The position numbers were made by a program, and so were the translations under genes. Below are positions 1 to 7,343 of a stretch of DNA of 11,978 nt, one piece after another. The notes beneath the pieces were generated by a model, which ran no database searches, was not told the DNA's origin, and saw nothing but the letters and a program-made list of their open reading frames with translations. Source of the DNA: Catenibacterium sp. co_0103 (GTDB lineage Bacteria > Bacillota_I > Bacilli_A > Erysipelotrichales > Coprobacillaceae); contig NZ_RCYB01000061.1 in the NCBI RefSeq assembly GCF_004168205.1, positions 1 through 11,978 of the forward strand, in the 5' to 3' direction. The number at the start of each line of letters is the position of its first letter. Within the stretch, counting starts at the first letter, position 1.

Positions 1-11
1 AAAAAACGGAA

Positions 12-46
12 AACGAAAAACGAAAATCAAAGAAATGTGTTATTTC
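12..46 (-). terminator. Possible weak terminator after the dehydrogenase gene
   Basis: Read on the minus strand, a GAAAT/ATTTC inverted repeat (32-46) with a 5-nt loop is followed by a T-rich run. The stem is only 5 A/T-dominated pairs, so this is at best a weak intrinsic terminator for the leftward dehydrogenase gene. Nothing else was recognised in 1-85. Confidence 0.2.
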
Positions 47-85
47 CACTTGACAATCGTCATTTCATAACAGATTATTAGTTGA

Positions 86-874
86 CTATATGCACTTTAC
101 CATGCCACCGTCAACATTTAAGGCAACACCAGTAATATAATGTGCTGGTTCACTAGATAAGAATACAGCAGCTGATGCAATTTCTTCAGGTTTAGCATAT
201 CTACCCATTGGTATATTTGTCTTAGCAAACCAATCAATAGATTCATCACGACTCATACCAGTAGCACCTGCTAATTGATCACCTAACTGTCCTTCTGCAT
301 GCCATAACGGTGTATCTACAGGACCAGGACACACAGCATTTACATTCACATTAAATGCTGCACAATAATTTGAATAATCTTTAGTAATCATAATATCAGC
401 AGCCTTAATAGTATCATAACTAATTAATCCTCCAGGCTGTTTACCAAAGATGGAAGCTGTATTTACAACACTTCCCCAGCCATTTTTCTTAAAATGAGGA
501 ATACATAAATTAGTTAATCTCACTGGTGCATACATCATAAGTTCTGCATGTTTTCTGAATGTTTCTTCAGGGAATGTTGCAATATCACCCATTAAAGCTG
601 TTCCTGCATTATTACATAGAACATCAATCTTTCCAAAATGTTCAGCAACATTTTTAATAAAATCTTTGCAGTTCTTTTCGTCTGTAACATCTACTTTTTC
701 AACATAAACTTCATTATCTTTTAGTTCTGTCTTTAAAGAATTCAACCCTTCTAGATTTAAATCAGCTAATGCAAGTTTTGCTCCTTCTTTTGCATATGCT
801 TCTGCAATAGCTTTACCAATACCAGAAGCGGCTCCTGTTACGATTACGACACGATCTTTTAAACCTAATTCCAT
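86..874 (-). CDS. Short-chain dehydrogenase/reductase (SDR), FabG/hydroxysteroid-dehydrogenase-like
   Basis: A 262-aa cytosolic NAD(P)-dependent oxidoreductase of the classical SDR family, of typical length. Visible motifs are the cofactor-binding TGAASGIG (residues 13-20), an acidic residue after strand beta-2 (D38) that in this family usually favours NAD(H) over NADP(H), NNAG (88-91), the catalytic serine S141 in NTAS, YxxxK (Y153, K157), a CPGPVDTP turn and a C-terminal TG..LNVDGG. The position that normally carries the structural/catalytic Asn (in FabG the N of TNL) aligns with M113, so the Asn-Ser-Tyr-Lys tetrad looks incomplete. The start ATG at 874 has a good GGAGGA ribosome site 10 nt upstream (885-890 on the complement). 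The gene is monocistronic as far as visible and divergent from the GH20 gene. The substrate cannot be read from sequence: 3-oxoacyl-ACP, a sugar alcohol or a steroid/bile acid are all possible. The family call is secure. Confidence 0.93.
   Translation of the reverse strand: MELGLKDRVVIVTGAASGIGKAIAEAYAKEGAKLALADLNLEGLNSLKTELKDNEVYVEKVDVTDEKNCKDFIKNVAEHFGKIDVLCNNAGTALMGDIATFPEETFRKHAELMMYAPVRLTNLCIPHFKKNGWGSVVNTASIFGKQPGGLISYDTIKAADIMITKDYSNYCAAFNVNVNAVCPGPVDTPLWHAEGQLGDQLAGATGMSRDESIDWFAKTNIPMGRYAKPEEIASAAVFLSSEPAHYITGVALNVDGGMVKCI
88..99 (+). repeat. Left copy of a 12-bp inverted repeat flanking the SDR gene
   Basis: ATATGCACTTTA at 88-99 is the exact reverse complement of 929-940. This copy includes the last bases of the dehydrogenase coding sequence. 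The significance is uncertain; coincidence in AT-rich DNA is possible. Confidence 0.4.
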
Positions 875-914
875 AACAATTCAATCCTCCTTGTATGTAT
901 AATTTATATATATA

Positions 915-920
915 ATTATA
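915..920 (-). promoter_or_regulatory. Candidate -10 box of the SDR gene
   Basis: On the minus strand 915-920 reads TATAAT, a perfect -10 consensus, and lies about 40 bp upstream of the dehydrogenase start. No recognisable -35 lies at 16-18 bp spacing (AGAATA-like sequence instead), so the promoter may be weak or activator-dependent. The surrounding run of TATA repeats makes chance occurrence likely too. Confidence 0.4.
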
Positions 921-928
921 CTCCTCGA

Positions 929-940
929 TAAAGTGCATAT
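929..940 (-). repeat. Right copy of the 12-bp inverted repeat, in the SDR promoter region
   Basis: TAAAGTGCATAT is the exact reverse complement of 88-99. It lies just upstream of the candidate -10 of the dehydrogenase gene, about where a -35 or an operator would sit. Confidence 0.4.
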
Positions 941-1002
941 TCTACCAATACAGTGTTTTAAAAATAATTTACCTGAAACAAGACAATTAATTAAAAAAAT
1001 AC

Positions 1003-1031
1003 TTGAATAAGTACATTGTAAGTGCTATCAT
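1003..1031 (+). promoter_or_regulatory. Promoter of the GH20 gene (extended -10)
   Basis: TTGAAT (1003-1008) and TATCAT (1026-1031) are separated by exactly 17 bp, and the -10 is preceded by TGC (1023-1025), the extended -10 motif. Transcription would start near 1038 and give a leader of about 120 nt before ATG 1161. That leader contains the antiterminator and terminator described below. Confidence 0.7.
1017..1030 (+). promoter_or_regulatory. cre-like catabolite repression site (CcpA operator)
   Basis: TGTAAGTGCTATCA matches the Gram-positive cre consensus TGWAANCGNTNWCA at every specified position except one (T instead of C in the central CG). It overlaps the -10 box of the GH20 promoter, the classic place for a repressing cre. 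This predicts CcpA/HPr-Ser-P repression on preferred sugars. The match is seen in the sequence; the function is inferred. Confidence 0.65.
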
Positions 1032-1053
1032 TTCACTGTGCGAAAAACGTATA

Positions 1054-1082
1054 GGATTGTTACTATTGAATTAGGCAAGACC
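1054..1082 (+). promoter_or_regulatory. RAT: ribonucleic antiterminator site for a BglG/LicT/SacY-type protein
   Basis: This 29-nt element begins GGATTGTTACT and ends AGGCAAGACC, matching the well-known RAT consensus of bgl, lic and sac leaders in both sequence and total length. Its two halves can form the imperfect RAT hairpin. Its last six bases (1077-1082) are also the first bases of the downstream terminator stem, so the two structures exclude each other. In the known mechanism a PTS-phosphorylation-controlled PRD antiterminator binds the RAT, stabilises it and allows read-through. No bglG-like gene lies in this window, so the regulator acts in trans. Confidence 0.9.
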
Positions 1083-1125
1083 AGAGTAAACCTTCTTTTT
1101 TAGAGGGGTACTTTGGTCTTTTTTT
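1077..1125 (+). terminator. Leader (conditional) intrinsic terminator before the GH20 gene
   Basis: Arms 1077-1088 and 1109-1120 form a 12-bp stem with a single G-U pair and are followed directly by a T run to 1125. The 5' arm shares AAGACC with the RAT, giving a standard antitermination switch located 36 nt before the start codon. The presence of this terminator argues against any translation start at or before 1113. Confidence 0.9.
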
Positions 1126-1160
1126 GTTGGTCCTATATAGAAAAGAAAGGAAAAGGGATA

Positions 1161-4100
1161 ATGAACAAAAAACAAGGTGTTATTGGATTAGTTGCAACTG
1201 TCATGATTGCGAATGCTGCATTTGTTGATGTGAGACCAGTCTATGCTGTAGAAAACTTAAATCTTGCTAAAGGGTGTGCTGTTAATGCAAGTAATTATGA
1301 AGTAGATTCTACATCACCAAGCAAAGCAGTAGATGGTGATATGAAGACTCGCTGGGGAACTGAACAGAATAGGGCAGACAATGAATGGATTGAAATTAAT
1401 CTAGGTGGAGAAAAGACAGTACGTCAGATTAATATCAATTTTGAAAGAACTGATGATGCACAGAATATTCTAGGCTATAAGATTGAACTAGAAGAAAACG
1501 GGAAATATGTAGAAGTTTATAAAAAGACTTCTAAGGCTAAACAAGCTGAAATCATTCAGTTAGATAAAGATCATCAAGCGACTAAAGTAAAAGTTACTGT
1601 ACTTTCTGCAGATGGAGGTACAATCAACTGGAAGAATGTTGGAATCAATGAAATTGAAGTCTATAGTAAGATTGTAGAAAAAGCAGATGCTACGCCTAAT
1701 AAAAATCATATGGCAAATGCTACAATCACTGCATCAAGTAGTGAAGCTAATACACTCAGTCCAGATAAAGTAAAAGATGGAAGCACAGAAAAATCAAACC
1801 GCTGGGCAAGTGATTATGAAACTCCAACTACTAAGATCTGGCTCAATACTAAATTTGCTGGATTGACTCTCGTTAAGGAACTTAAGATTCATTTCTTTGA
1901 AAGAGATGTAGCACCAATGCCATCTAACGTAAAAAGCTTTGATATCAAATATAAAGATAAAGATGGTGTAGAAAAACTTGCAAAGAGCTTTACTAATACA
2001 AAGAAAGGTGACGGTTATAATAACGAAGTTGTTGTTAAGTTCGATGAACCTATTGAAGCAAAAGAATTAAAGCTTTGTAACTTTGTTGCTGAAGCATCAT
2101 CATGGAATAACGTAAGTATTGCTGAAATGGAAGTTTATTCTAATGAACAAACAGCACAGAAAGCAACTCTAAACTCTGTTGTCTCTTCTATTGAATCTCA
2201 GAGTAAGACAATTGAAGCAGATGTGAATACATTAGATATGCCAGCTGTACCAGCAGGATTTACTGTAAGAATCAATGGTGCAGATCTTGAACAGATCATT
2301 GGTGCAGATGGTAAGATTGTCCATCCATTAGTTGATAAGAATGTAAAGGTCTCTTATGTAGTTACAGAAACTGAAACTGGAAAAGAAAAGAAGACTGCAG
2401 ATATTGACTATGTTGTAAAAGGTATAAATGAACAGTCTGCAAATAAGAATACAAAACCTACTGTTATTCCAGAAATCCAGGAATGGCATTCAAACTCAAC
2501 AGAAAAGATTTCTATTAACTCATTAAAGACAGTGATTTATACAGATGATAAGTTAAAAGCTGTTGTAGATGAATTTGTACGTGATTATAAAGATTTCACA
2601 GGTATTAACCTTACAGTGAAAAAAGGTGCTTCTCAGGCTAATGCATTCAACTTTGAATTAAAAGCACCAGATACTCTTCTAGGTGATGAAGGATATACAA
2701 TGGATATCCAGAAAGACCGTATCAATGTTGCGTCTGTTCATACAACAGGTAACATGTATGGTATGCAGACAATCCTTCAGATGTATAAAGAAGACAATGA
2801 AGGCTATAAGATTGGTAAAATGCGTGACTATCCTCGTTTCAAGACACGTGGATTCTTATTCGATGTAGCACGTAAACCAGTTTCATTAGATATGATGAAG
2901 GATGTTGCAAGAACAATGCGTTACTATAAGATGAATGACTTACAGACTCATTTGTCTGATAACTATATCTTCTTAGAACAATATGGTAAAGGTGATAATG
3001 AAAATGAAGCATTTAAAGCCTATGAAGCATTCCGTCTAGAATCAGGATTATCTAACGATAAAGGTGAAACACCTACTGCAAAAGACTATTCTATTTCTAA
3101 GAAGGACTTCAGAGAATTCATCCAGGGTGAAAGAGCATTTGGTATGAATGTAGTACCTGAAATTGATGTTCCAGCTCATGCCACTTCATTTACTAAAGTA
3201 TGGCCAGAATTAATGGTTCAGAATAAGGTATCACCATTAAATAGAAATAGACCACTTATTGACCATCTTGATGTCTCTAAGAAAGAAACAAAAGATAAGA
3301 TCAAAGAAATCTTTGATGATTATACAAAAGGTGCTAATCCAGTATTTGATGGAGAAACAACTGTACATATTGGTGCAGATGAATTCTTATCAAACTACAC
3401 AGCATATCGTGGATTCGTTAATGATTTAGTTCCTCACCTAAAAGAAACAAATACAGTACGTATGTGGGGTGGTTTAACTTGGATCAAAGATAATCCAGTG
3501 ACTCAGATTAAGAGAGAAGCTATTGATAATGTAGAAATGAACCTTTGGTCAGCTGACTGGGCAGATGGTATTGAAATGTATGATATGGGCTATAAGCTTA
3601 TTAATACAATTGATGACTTTGGTTATATGGTTCCAAATGGAAACAAAGGACGTGCCAATGCCTATGGAGATTTATTAAACGTAAATAGAATCTTCAATCA
3701 GTTTGAAGCAAACAAAGTAAGAGTCAAAGGTGGTTCTTATAAGTATGTTCCTGCTGGTGATGATCAGATGTTAGGTGCTGCATTCGCATTATGGAGTGAT
3801 AATATCGATAAGAGCGCATCAGGTCTAAGTGAATCTGATTTATATTGGCGTTTCTTTGATGCATTACCATTCTATGCAGAAAAGACATGGGCTGCGACTG
3901 GTAAGGAAAAAGGCAGTGCTGATGCTCTTGCTAAAGTGGCTCAGGATAAGGGAACAGGACCTAATACAAACCCTTATTACAAAGAAAATAAAAAGGGTGA
4001 AAACTATGAAAGCTATGATTTCAATAACGGATTAAAGGATAGTTCTGAAAACAAACGTGACCTTAAAGAAGGAAAGAATACTGAAATCAAGGATAATGCA

Positions 4101-6236
4101 TTAGTATTAAAAGATGGTGTAAGTTATGTCACTTCTCCAATTAAAGAACTTGGTAATGGTAATAAGCTATCATTTGATATTAAACTAAACAAACCTGCTA
4201 AACCAGGAGATATCCTATTTGAATCAGATGCGAACTATGGAACACATGATATCAGAATCATGGAAGATGGTAAGTTAGGATTCACAAGAGAACTTTATAA
4301 CTATTATTTTGACTATGAATTACCAGTAGGTAAGACAGTCAATATTGAAATCACTACAGCTCAGCAGAAGACAAGTCTTTATGTTAATGGTGAATATGTA
4401 TGTGATGCAAAAGGTAAGTTTATTCACAATGATATGGTGAAGAAAGACAATATCACACATTCAACATTTGCCTTACCATTAGAAAGAATTGGTTCTAAGA
4501 CAGAAACAGTTTCTGCAGTAATTGATAACGTAGTAGTAACTGAAAAAGCACCAGAAGTAGATCTTTATAATAAAGCTTCTTGGACTGGTAAAGCTGAATC
4601 AGAAACACCAACAGCTCACGGTGGTCAGAGTGAAGGTATTATCGGTATGGCATTTGACAATAAGCCATCTACAATCTGGCATTCAGACTGGTCACAAGCT
4701 ACAAAAGATAAGGTTCCAACAACATCTGGTGCTCCAGGTACAGGTAAGGGTGCTGATGGAAGTATTTGGACAGAAATTTCATTTGATAAAGCTTATGAAA
4801 TCAATCAGGTATCATTCACACCACGTCAGGATTCTAACAGTGGCCAGGTGACTAAAGCTTCACTTTATATCCAGACTGAAAAGAATGGTGAATGGGTAGA
4901 AGTTGCGAAAGATCAGACATTTGATGCTAACAAGTCAGAAAAAACATTTACTTTTGATACACAGAATGTATATGGATTCAAGTTTGTAGCATCTGAATCA
5001 AATGATGGATGGGTAGCTATCTCTGAATTCAATATTGCGAATAAAGATGTAACTAATAACACTTATACTGTTTATGTAGAAGCAGAAAAAGGTGGTAAAG
5101 TAAGTGGTGGTCAGGAAGTTAAAGCAGGTAAGTCTGTAACTATTACTGCAACACCTAATAGAGGTTATGTATTTAAAGGATGGTATCGTCCTAATGGTGA
5201 AAAAGTATCTGATAAAGCAGAATATACATTCAACGTTAAGGGTAATACAGCTTTAATTGCGAAGTTTGAAAAGTCTTCTGAAGCAGATGTAAAGATTACA
5301 GATATCCAGAAGCTAGATGATCTTACTGTAGTAAAAGGTACTTCATTTGATTCATTAAATTTACCAAACAAAGTATCTATTACATTAGAAAACAATGAAA
5401 CAGAAAAAGTAGACGTAACATGGAATAAAGCATCTTATAAGGCTAATGAATGTGGTACATATGTATTAGAAGGTACTCTTACATTACCAGAAGGCGTTGT
5501 AAACCCAGATGGCTTGAAAGTAGTTGTAAAAGTAACTGTTGAAAATAAGAAGTATACAGTTGCAGTAGAAAGTGATCAGAACATGGGTACTGTCAAAATG
5601 GATAAAGAAGATGGTATTTATGAAGAAGGTTCAAATGTGACTGTAACAGCAAAAGCAAACAAAGGTTATGAATTTGTGAACTGGACAGATGAAAATGGAA
5701 GAGAAGTAAGTACTTCTAACCCATATACATTTGAAGCAACTACAAACACTACTCTAAAAGCAAACTTCAAGAAGGTAGAAGTTACTCCAGCTAAACCATC
5801 ATCACAGGATATCCTAGATGATTTACTAGCAGGAAATAAGGTACAGTCAGTTGTTTCTAAAGGACAGACACAGTTTGTACTTCCTGAAGTACCAGAAGGC
5901 TATAGTATTATTATTACTAAGGTAAGTCCTGAAGGTATTATCTCATTAGATGGTAAAGTAACAACTCCTAAGAAGGATACAGATGTGATTGTTAGTATCA
6001 CTGTAACTGATGCAGAAGGAAAGACTGCAAGTCATGACTTTACTGTAAAAGTAATTGGACTTAATGAAGTAGATAAGGAAACTCCAAAAGATCCTGAAAC
6101 AGGTAAGGATACACCTAAAGATCCTACTCAGGATAAGAAACCAGCTAAGACAGGTGATGCAACATCAATTGCAAGCTGGATCTCTATGATGACAGTAGCA
6201 GGTGCTATGTTACTTAAGAGAAAGAAAAGATCATAA
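1161..6236 (+). CDS. Cell-wall-anchored GH20 beta-N-acetylhexosaminidase with multiple carbohydrate-binding modules
   Basis: A 1691-aa secreted exo-glycosidase expected to release terminal GlcNAc/GalNAc-type residues, or lacto-N-biose, from host or mucin glycans at the cell surface. Start ATG 1161 follows an AG-rich site (AAAGG/AAGGG) and gives a proper signal peptide ending near VYA (residue 29). The frame stays open upstream to TTG 1113, but that lies inside the terminator. Modules in order: F5/8C (CBM32-like) about 33-168 and 183-326; Ig-like about 333-421; GH20b from about 432; GH20 catalytic barrel about 554-910; LamG-like about 949-1130; a third F5/8C about 1137-1296; InlB-type repeat about 1301-1372; Ig-like about 1376-1463; a second InlB-type repeat about 1464-1540; another Ig-like about 1550-1632. 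GH20 hallmarks are DVAR (D568, R571), EIDVPAHA (667-674) and HIGADEF with the catalytic pair D740-E741. The C-terminus has a KDP-rich linker, PAKTGD (1661-1666), a hydrophobic stretch (1668-1685) and KRKKRS, a variant LPXTG sortase signal. The gene is monocistronic, controlled by cre and RAT elements. The GH20 call is firm; exact substrate is open. Confidence 0.95.
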   Translation: MNKKQGVIGLVATVMIANAAFVDVRPVYAVENLNLAKGCAVNASNYEVDSTSPSKAVDGDMKTRWGTEQNRADNEWIEINLGGEKTVRQININFERTDDAQNILGYKIELEENGKYVEVYKKTSKAKQAEIIQLDKDHQATKVKVTVLSADGGTINWKNVGINEIEVYSKIVEKADATPNKNHMANATITASSSEANTLSPDKVKDGSTEKSNRWASDYETPTTKIWLNTKFAGLTLVKELKIHFFERDVAPMPSNVKSFDIKYKDKDGVEKLAKSFTNTKKGDGYNNEVVVKFDEPIEAKELKLCNFVAEASSWNNVSIAEMEVYSNEQTAQKATLNSVVSSIESQSKTIEADVNTLDMPAVPAGFTVRINGADLEQIIGADGKIVHPLVDKNVKVSYVVTETETGKEKKTADIDYVVKGINEQSANKNTKPTVIPEIQEWHSNSTEKISINSLKTVIYTDDKLKAVVDEFVRDYKDFTGINLTVKKGASQANAFNFELKAPDTLLGDEGYTMDIQKDRINVASVHTTGNMYGMQTILQMYKEDNEGYKIGKMRDYPRFKTRGFLFDVARKPVSLDMMKDVARTMRYYKMNDLQTHLSDNYIFLEQYGKGDNENEAFKAYEAFRLESGLSNDKGETPTAKDYSISKKDFREFIQGERAFGMNVVPEIDVPAHATSFTKVWPELMVQNKVSPLNRNRPLIDHLDVSKKETKDKIKEIFDDYTKGANPVFDGETTVHIGADEFLSNYTAYRGFVNDLVPHLKETNTVRMWGGLTWIKDNPVTQIKREAIDNVEMNLWSADWADGIEMYDMGYKLINTIDDFGYMVPNGNKGRANAYGDLLNVNRIFNQFEANKVRVKGGSYKYVPAGDDQMLGAAFALWSDNIDKSASGLSESDLYWRFFDALPFYAEKTWAATGKEKGSADALAKVAQDKGTGPNTNPYYKENKKGENYESYDFNNGLKDSSENKRDLKEGKNTEIKDNALVLKDGVSYVTSPIKELGNGNKLSFDIKLNKPAKPGDILFESDANYGTHDIRIMEDGKLGFTRELYNYYFDYELPVGKTVNIEITTAQQKTSLYVNGEYVCDAKGKFIHNDMVKKDNITHSTFALPLERIGSKTETVSAVIDNVVVTEKAPEVDLYNKASWTGKAESETPTAHGGQSEGIIGMAFDNKPSTIWHSDWSQATKDKVPTTSGAPGTGKGADGSIWTEISFDKAYEINQVSFTPRQDSNSGQVTKASLYIQTEKNGEWVEVAKDQTFDANKSEKTFTFDTQNVYGFKFVASESNDGWVAISEFNIANKDVTNNTYTVYVEAEKGGKVSGGQEVKAGKSVTITATPNRGYVFKGWYRPNGEKVSDKAEYTFNVKGNTALIAKFEKSSEADVKITDIQKLDDLTVVKGTSFDSLNLPNKVSITLENNETEKVDVTWNKASYKANECGTYVLEGTLTLPEGVVNPDGLKVVVKVTVENKKYTVAVESDQNMGTVKMDKEDGIYEEGSNVTVTAKANKGYEFVNWTDENGREVSTSNPYTFEATTNTTLKANFKKVEVTPAKPSSQDILDDLLAGNKVQSVVSKGQTQFVLPEVPEGYSIIITKVSPEGIISLDGKVTTPKKDTDVIVSITVTDAEGKTASHDFTVKVIGLNEVDKETPKDPETGKDTPKDPTQDKKPAKTGDATSIASWISMMTVAGAMLLKRKKRS

Positions 6237-6244
6237 TACTTAAT

Positions 6245-6258
6245 TGGTCTGAGAGATA
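6245..6258 (+). repeat. Copy 1 of a 14-bp direct repeat (TGGTCTGAGAGATA)
   Basis: Identical to 6422-6435, 177 bp away. This copy overlaps the 5' arm of the GH20 terminator. The two copies bracket the gene-less junction between the GH20 gene and the right-hand operon. Confidence 0.8.
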
Positions 6259-6278
6259 GCGAAAGCTATCTCTTTTTT
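6252..6278 (+). terminator. Intrinsic terminator of the GH20 gene
   Basis: A perfect 9-bp stem (6252-6260 with 6265-6273), closed by a GAAA tetraloop and followed by a T run to 6278, begins 16 nt after the GH20 stop codon. It insulates the downstream operon from GH20 transcription. Confidence 0.93.
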
Positions 6279-6290
6279 GAGTTCTAGGAC

Positions 6291-6324
6291 AAAGAAAAAA
6301 ACCACGACATAAATCGTGAGTTTT
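6291..6324 (-). terminator. Orphan terminator-like hairpin facing left
   Basis: On the minus strand a CACGA/TCGTG stem (6303-6307 with 6314-6318), extendable through C-G and four A-T pairs with one bulged base, is followed by a run of seven T (6294-6300). It has the form of an intrinsic terminator for leftward transcription, yet no minus-strand gene lies upstream of it in the window. It may also block transcription entering from the right or be left over from a lost gene. Confidence 0.55.
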
Positions 6325-6421
6325 CTTCCGCACCGAGTGCCATTGATGTATATGATTGTATGCTAGATTAAGTAGAAAATCAATAGAATATTTACGACTA
6401 AAAAGTGAAGTAACACCTATA

Positions 6422-6435
6422 TGGTCTGAGAGATA
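6422..6435 (+). repeat. Copy 2 of the 14-bp direct repeat (TGGTCTGAGAGATA)
   Basis: Identical to 6245-6258. After the repeat this copy continues TCT, which is how copy 1 continues once ten bases of its hairpin centre are skipped. It therefore resembles a collapsed duplicate of the GH20 terminator without stem-loop or T run. Confidence 0.8.
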
Positions 6436-6571
6436 TCTAAATAACAAGACAGTACAGTTCATAAGAATACCTTTAAATCGTAATTCTTTTTATGTTTTTA
6501 AACGTTACATTTAAGTGCCTAATATTCGCTGTTGTCAGACGTTAACTAAAATTTTTATTTTTAAAAAAAGA

Positions 6572-6594
6572 TAAAATAGTATTAGAGAGGGAGG
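6572..6594 (+). promoter_or_regulatory. Candidate -10 box and ribosome binding site of the NYN-helicase operon
   Basis: TAAAAT (6572-6577) is a five-of-six match to a -10 box, but no good -35 lies at normal spacing; an alternative weak pair is TTGTCA (6532-6537) with TATTTT (6556-6561). A strong ribosome site GGGAGG (6589-6594) stands 8 nt before ATG 6603. The short distance from the TAAAAT box to the start codon would give a very short leader. The ribosome site is convincing, the promoter is not. Confidence 0.4.
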
Positions 6595-6602
6595 CGCTCA
6601 TT

Positions 6603-7343
6603 ATGATTGAACAACAGAATAAACTTATTGATGCATTGTATGAAAAAAGTGTTATTTCACATAGTAGGAAACACTCAGAAATAATAGAGAGAACACTAGA
6701 TTCTAAGATTATAGTCATAGTTGATTTTGAAAACTATCAAGCTATTCCTACAGACTTATTACATAAAGAGTATATCTATTACTTGTTCTGTGGTTATTAC
6801 ACCACAAAACCAGCACAAGAATATAAGGATATGCTGGAAGGTTATGATATCAATATCGTAGAGACTAAGAGTGTAGGAACAAACTTTGTGGATAATAGAA
6901 TCTCTATGTATATTGGTTATATGTTTGGTAAGTATAATCCTAGGTTAATCATACTGGTATCTAATGACATTGATTATTATGAGATGGTGAGAGATTTAAA
7001 GGCTCATGGATATCCGATAATATTCAGGGAAATCTCAATAAGTAGTAAAGAATTATTAAGAAGACAAACAGATTACTTATTTAATAAACCAATGACTAAA
7101 CCCACTGCTGTTAAGAAAGAACCAGTAAAGGATGATATGTCTGTAATGATGGAGAAGCTTGTTGAGTTGAATAATGGAAATAATATTATAGGAGCATCAA
7201 AAATCAGATTTTACTTGAGATCGAATTTGGAACTATCAGAAAGTGAAGTTAAGGAAACGTTGAATATAATAAAATCACAATGTGAATTAACAGAAGTAAA
7301 AGGAGCAGAAGAATTCTATAAGTTAGAGGGTGAAAATTTATGA
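6603..7343 (+). CDS. NYN/PIN-fold putative RNase, first gene of the operon
   Basis: A 246-aa cytosolic protein with a NYN (LabA/DUF88-like, PIN-fold) domain at about residues 35-155. The signature acidic sites are in place: VIVDFENY (D41, N44), NFVDNRI (D97) and LVSNDIDYYEMV (D122, D124), with the usual following helix and G136. In this family such residues bind metal and cut RNA, so an intact RNase active site is inferred. Residues 1-30 form a short helical extension. The C-terminal part, about 175-240, separated by a Lys/Pro-rich linker, has the helix pattern and final strand expected of a small winged-helix nucleic-acid-binding domain; that is less certain. The ATG has a strong GGGAGG site. 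The stop overlaps the helicase start by 4 bp (ATGA), which implies translational coupling and a shared function. The exact RNA substrate is unknown; it might process guide or transcript RNA for its partners, or act as a toxic effector. Confidence 0.85.
   Translation: MIEQQNKLIDALYEKSVISHSRKHSEIIERTLDSKIIVIVDFENYQAIPTDLLHKEYIYYLFCGYYTTKPAQEYKDMLEGYDINIVETKSVGTNFVDNRISMYIGYMFGKYNPRLIILVSNDIDYYEMVRDLKAHGYPIIFREISISSKELLRRQTDYLFNKPMTKPTAVKKEPVKDDMSVMMEKLVELNNGNNIIGASKIRFYLRSNLELSESEVKETLNIIKSQCELTEVKGAEEFYKLEGENL

Larger units (their letters stand above)
6279..6602. other. Gene-less junction between GH20 gene and the accessory operon
   Basis: No convincing coding sequence lies in this stretch. 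An 82-codon open frame on the minus strand (6214-6462) runs through both terminator hairpins, lacks a ribosome site and is not a recognisable protein. The region contains a leftward-facing terminator-like hairpin, the second copy of the 14-bp repeat, and AT-rich DNA with the presumed promoter of the NYN-helicase operon at its right end. It looks like a decayed or recombined junction rather than functional leader sequence; that reading is inference. Confidence 0.6.

Noticed and set aside
50..78. TTGACA (50-55) and GATTAT (73-78) with a 17-bp spacer on the plus strand, a promoter-like pair
   Set aside because: It would transcribe into the 3' end of the dehydrogenase gene as antisense, with no rightward gene to serve; the -10 is only a four-of-six match.
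6422..6438. Palindrome AGATATCT after the second direct repeat, considered as a regulator operator
   Set aside because: At 8 bp it is short and better explained as the collapsed remainder of the terminator copy; it is also far from the operon start.
6214..6462. 82-codon minus-strand open frame in the junction, considered as a transposase remnant
   Set aside because: It has no ribosome site, runs across two terminator hairpins and the GH20 3' end, and repeats RYLSD only because of the 14-bp DNA repeat. I recognise no transposase motif.
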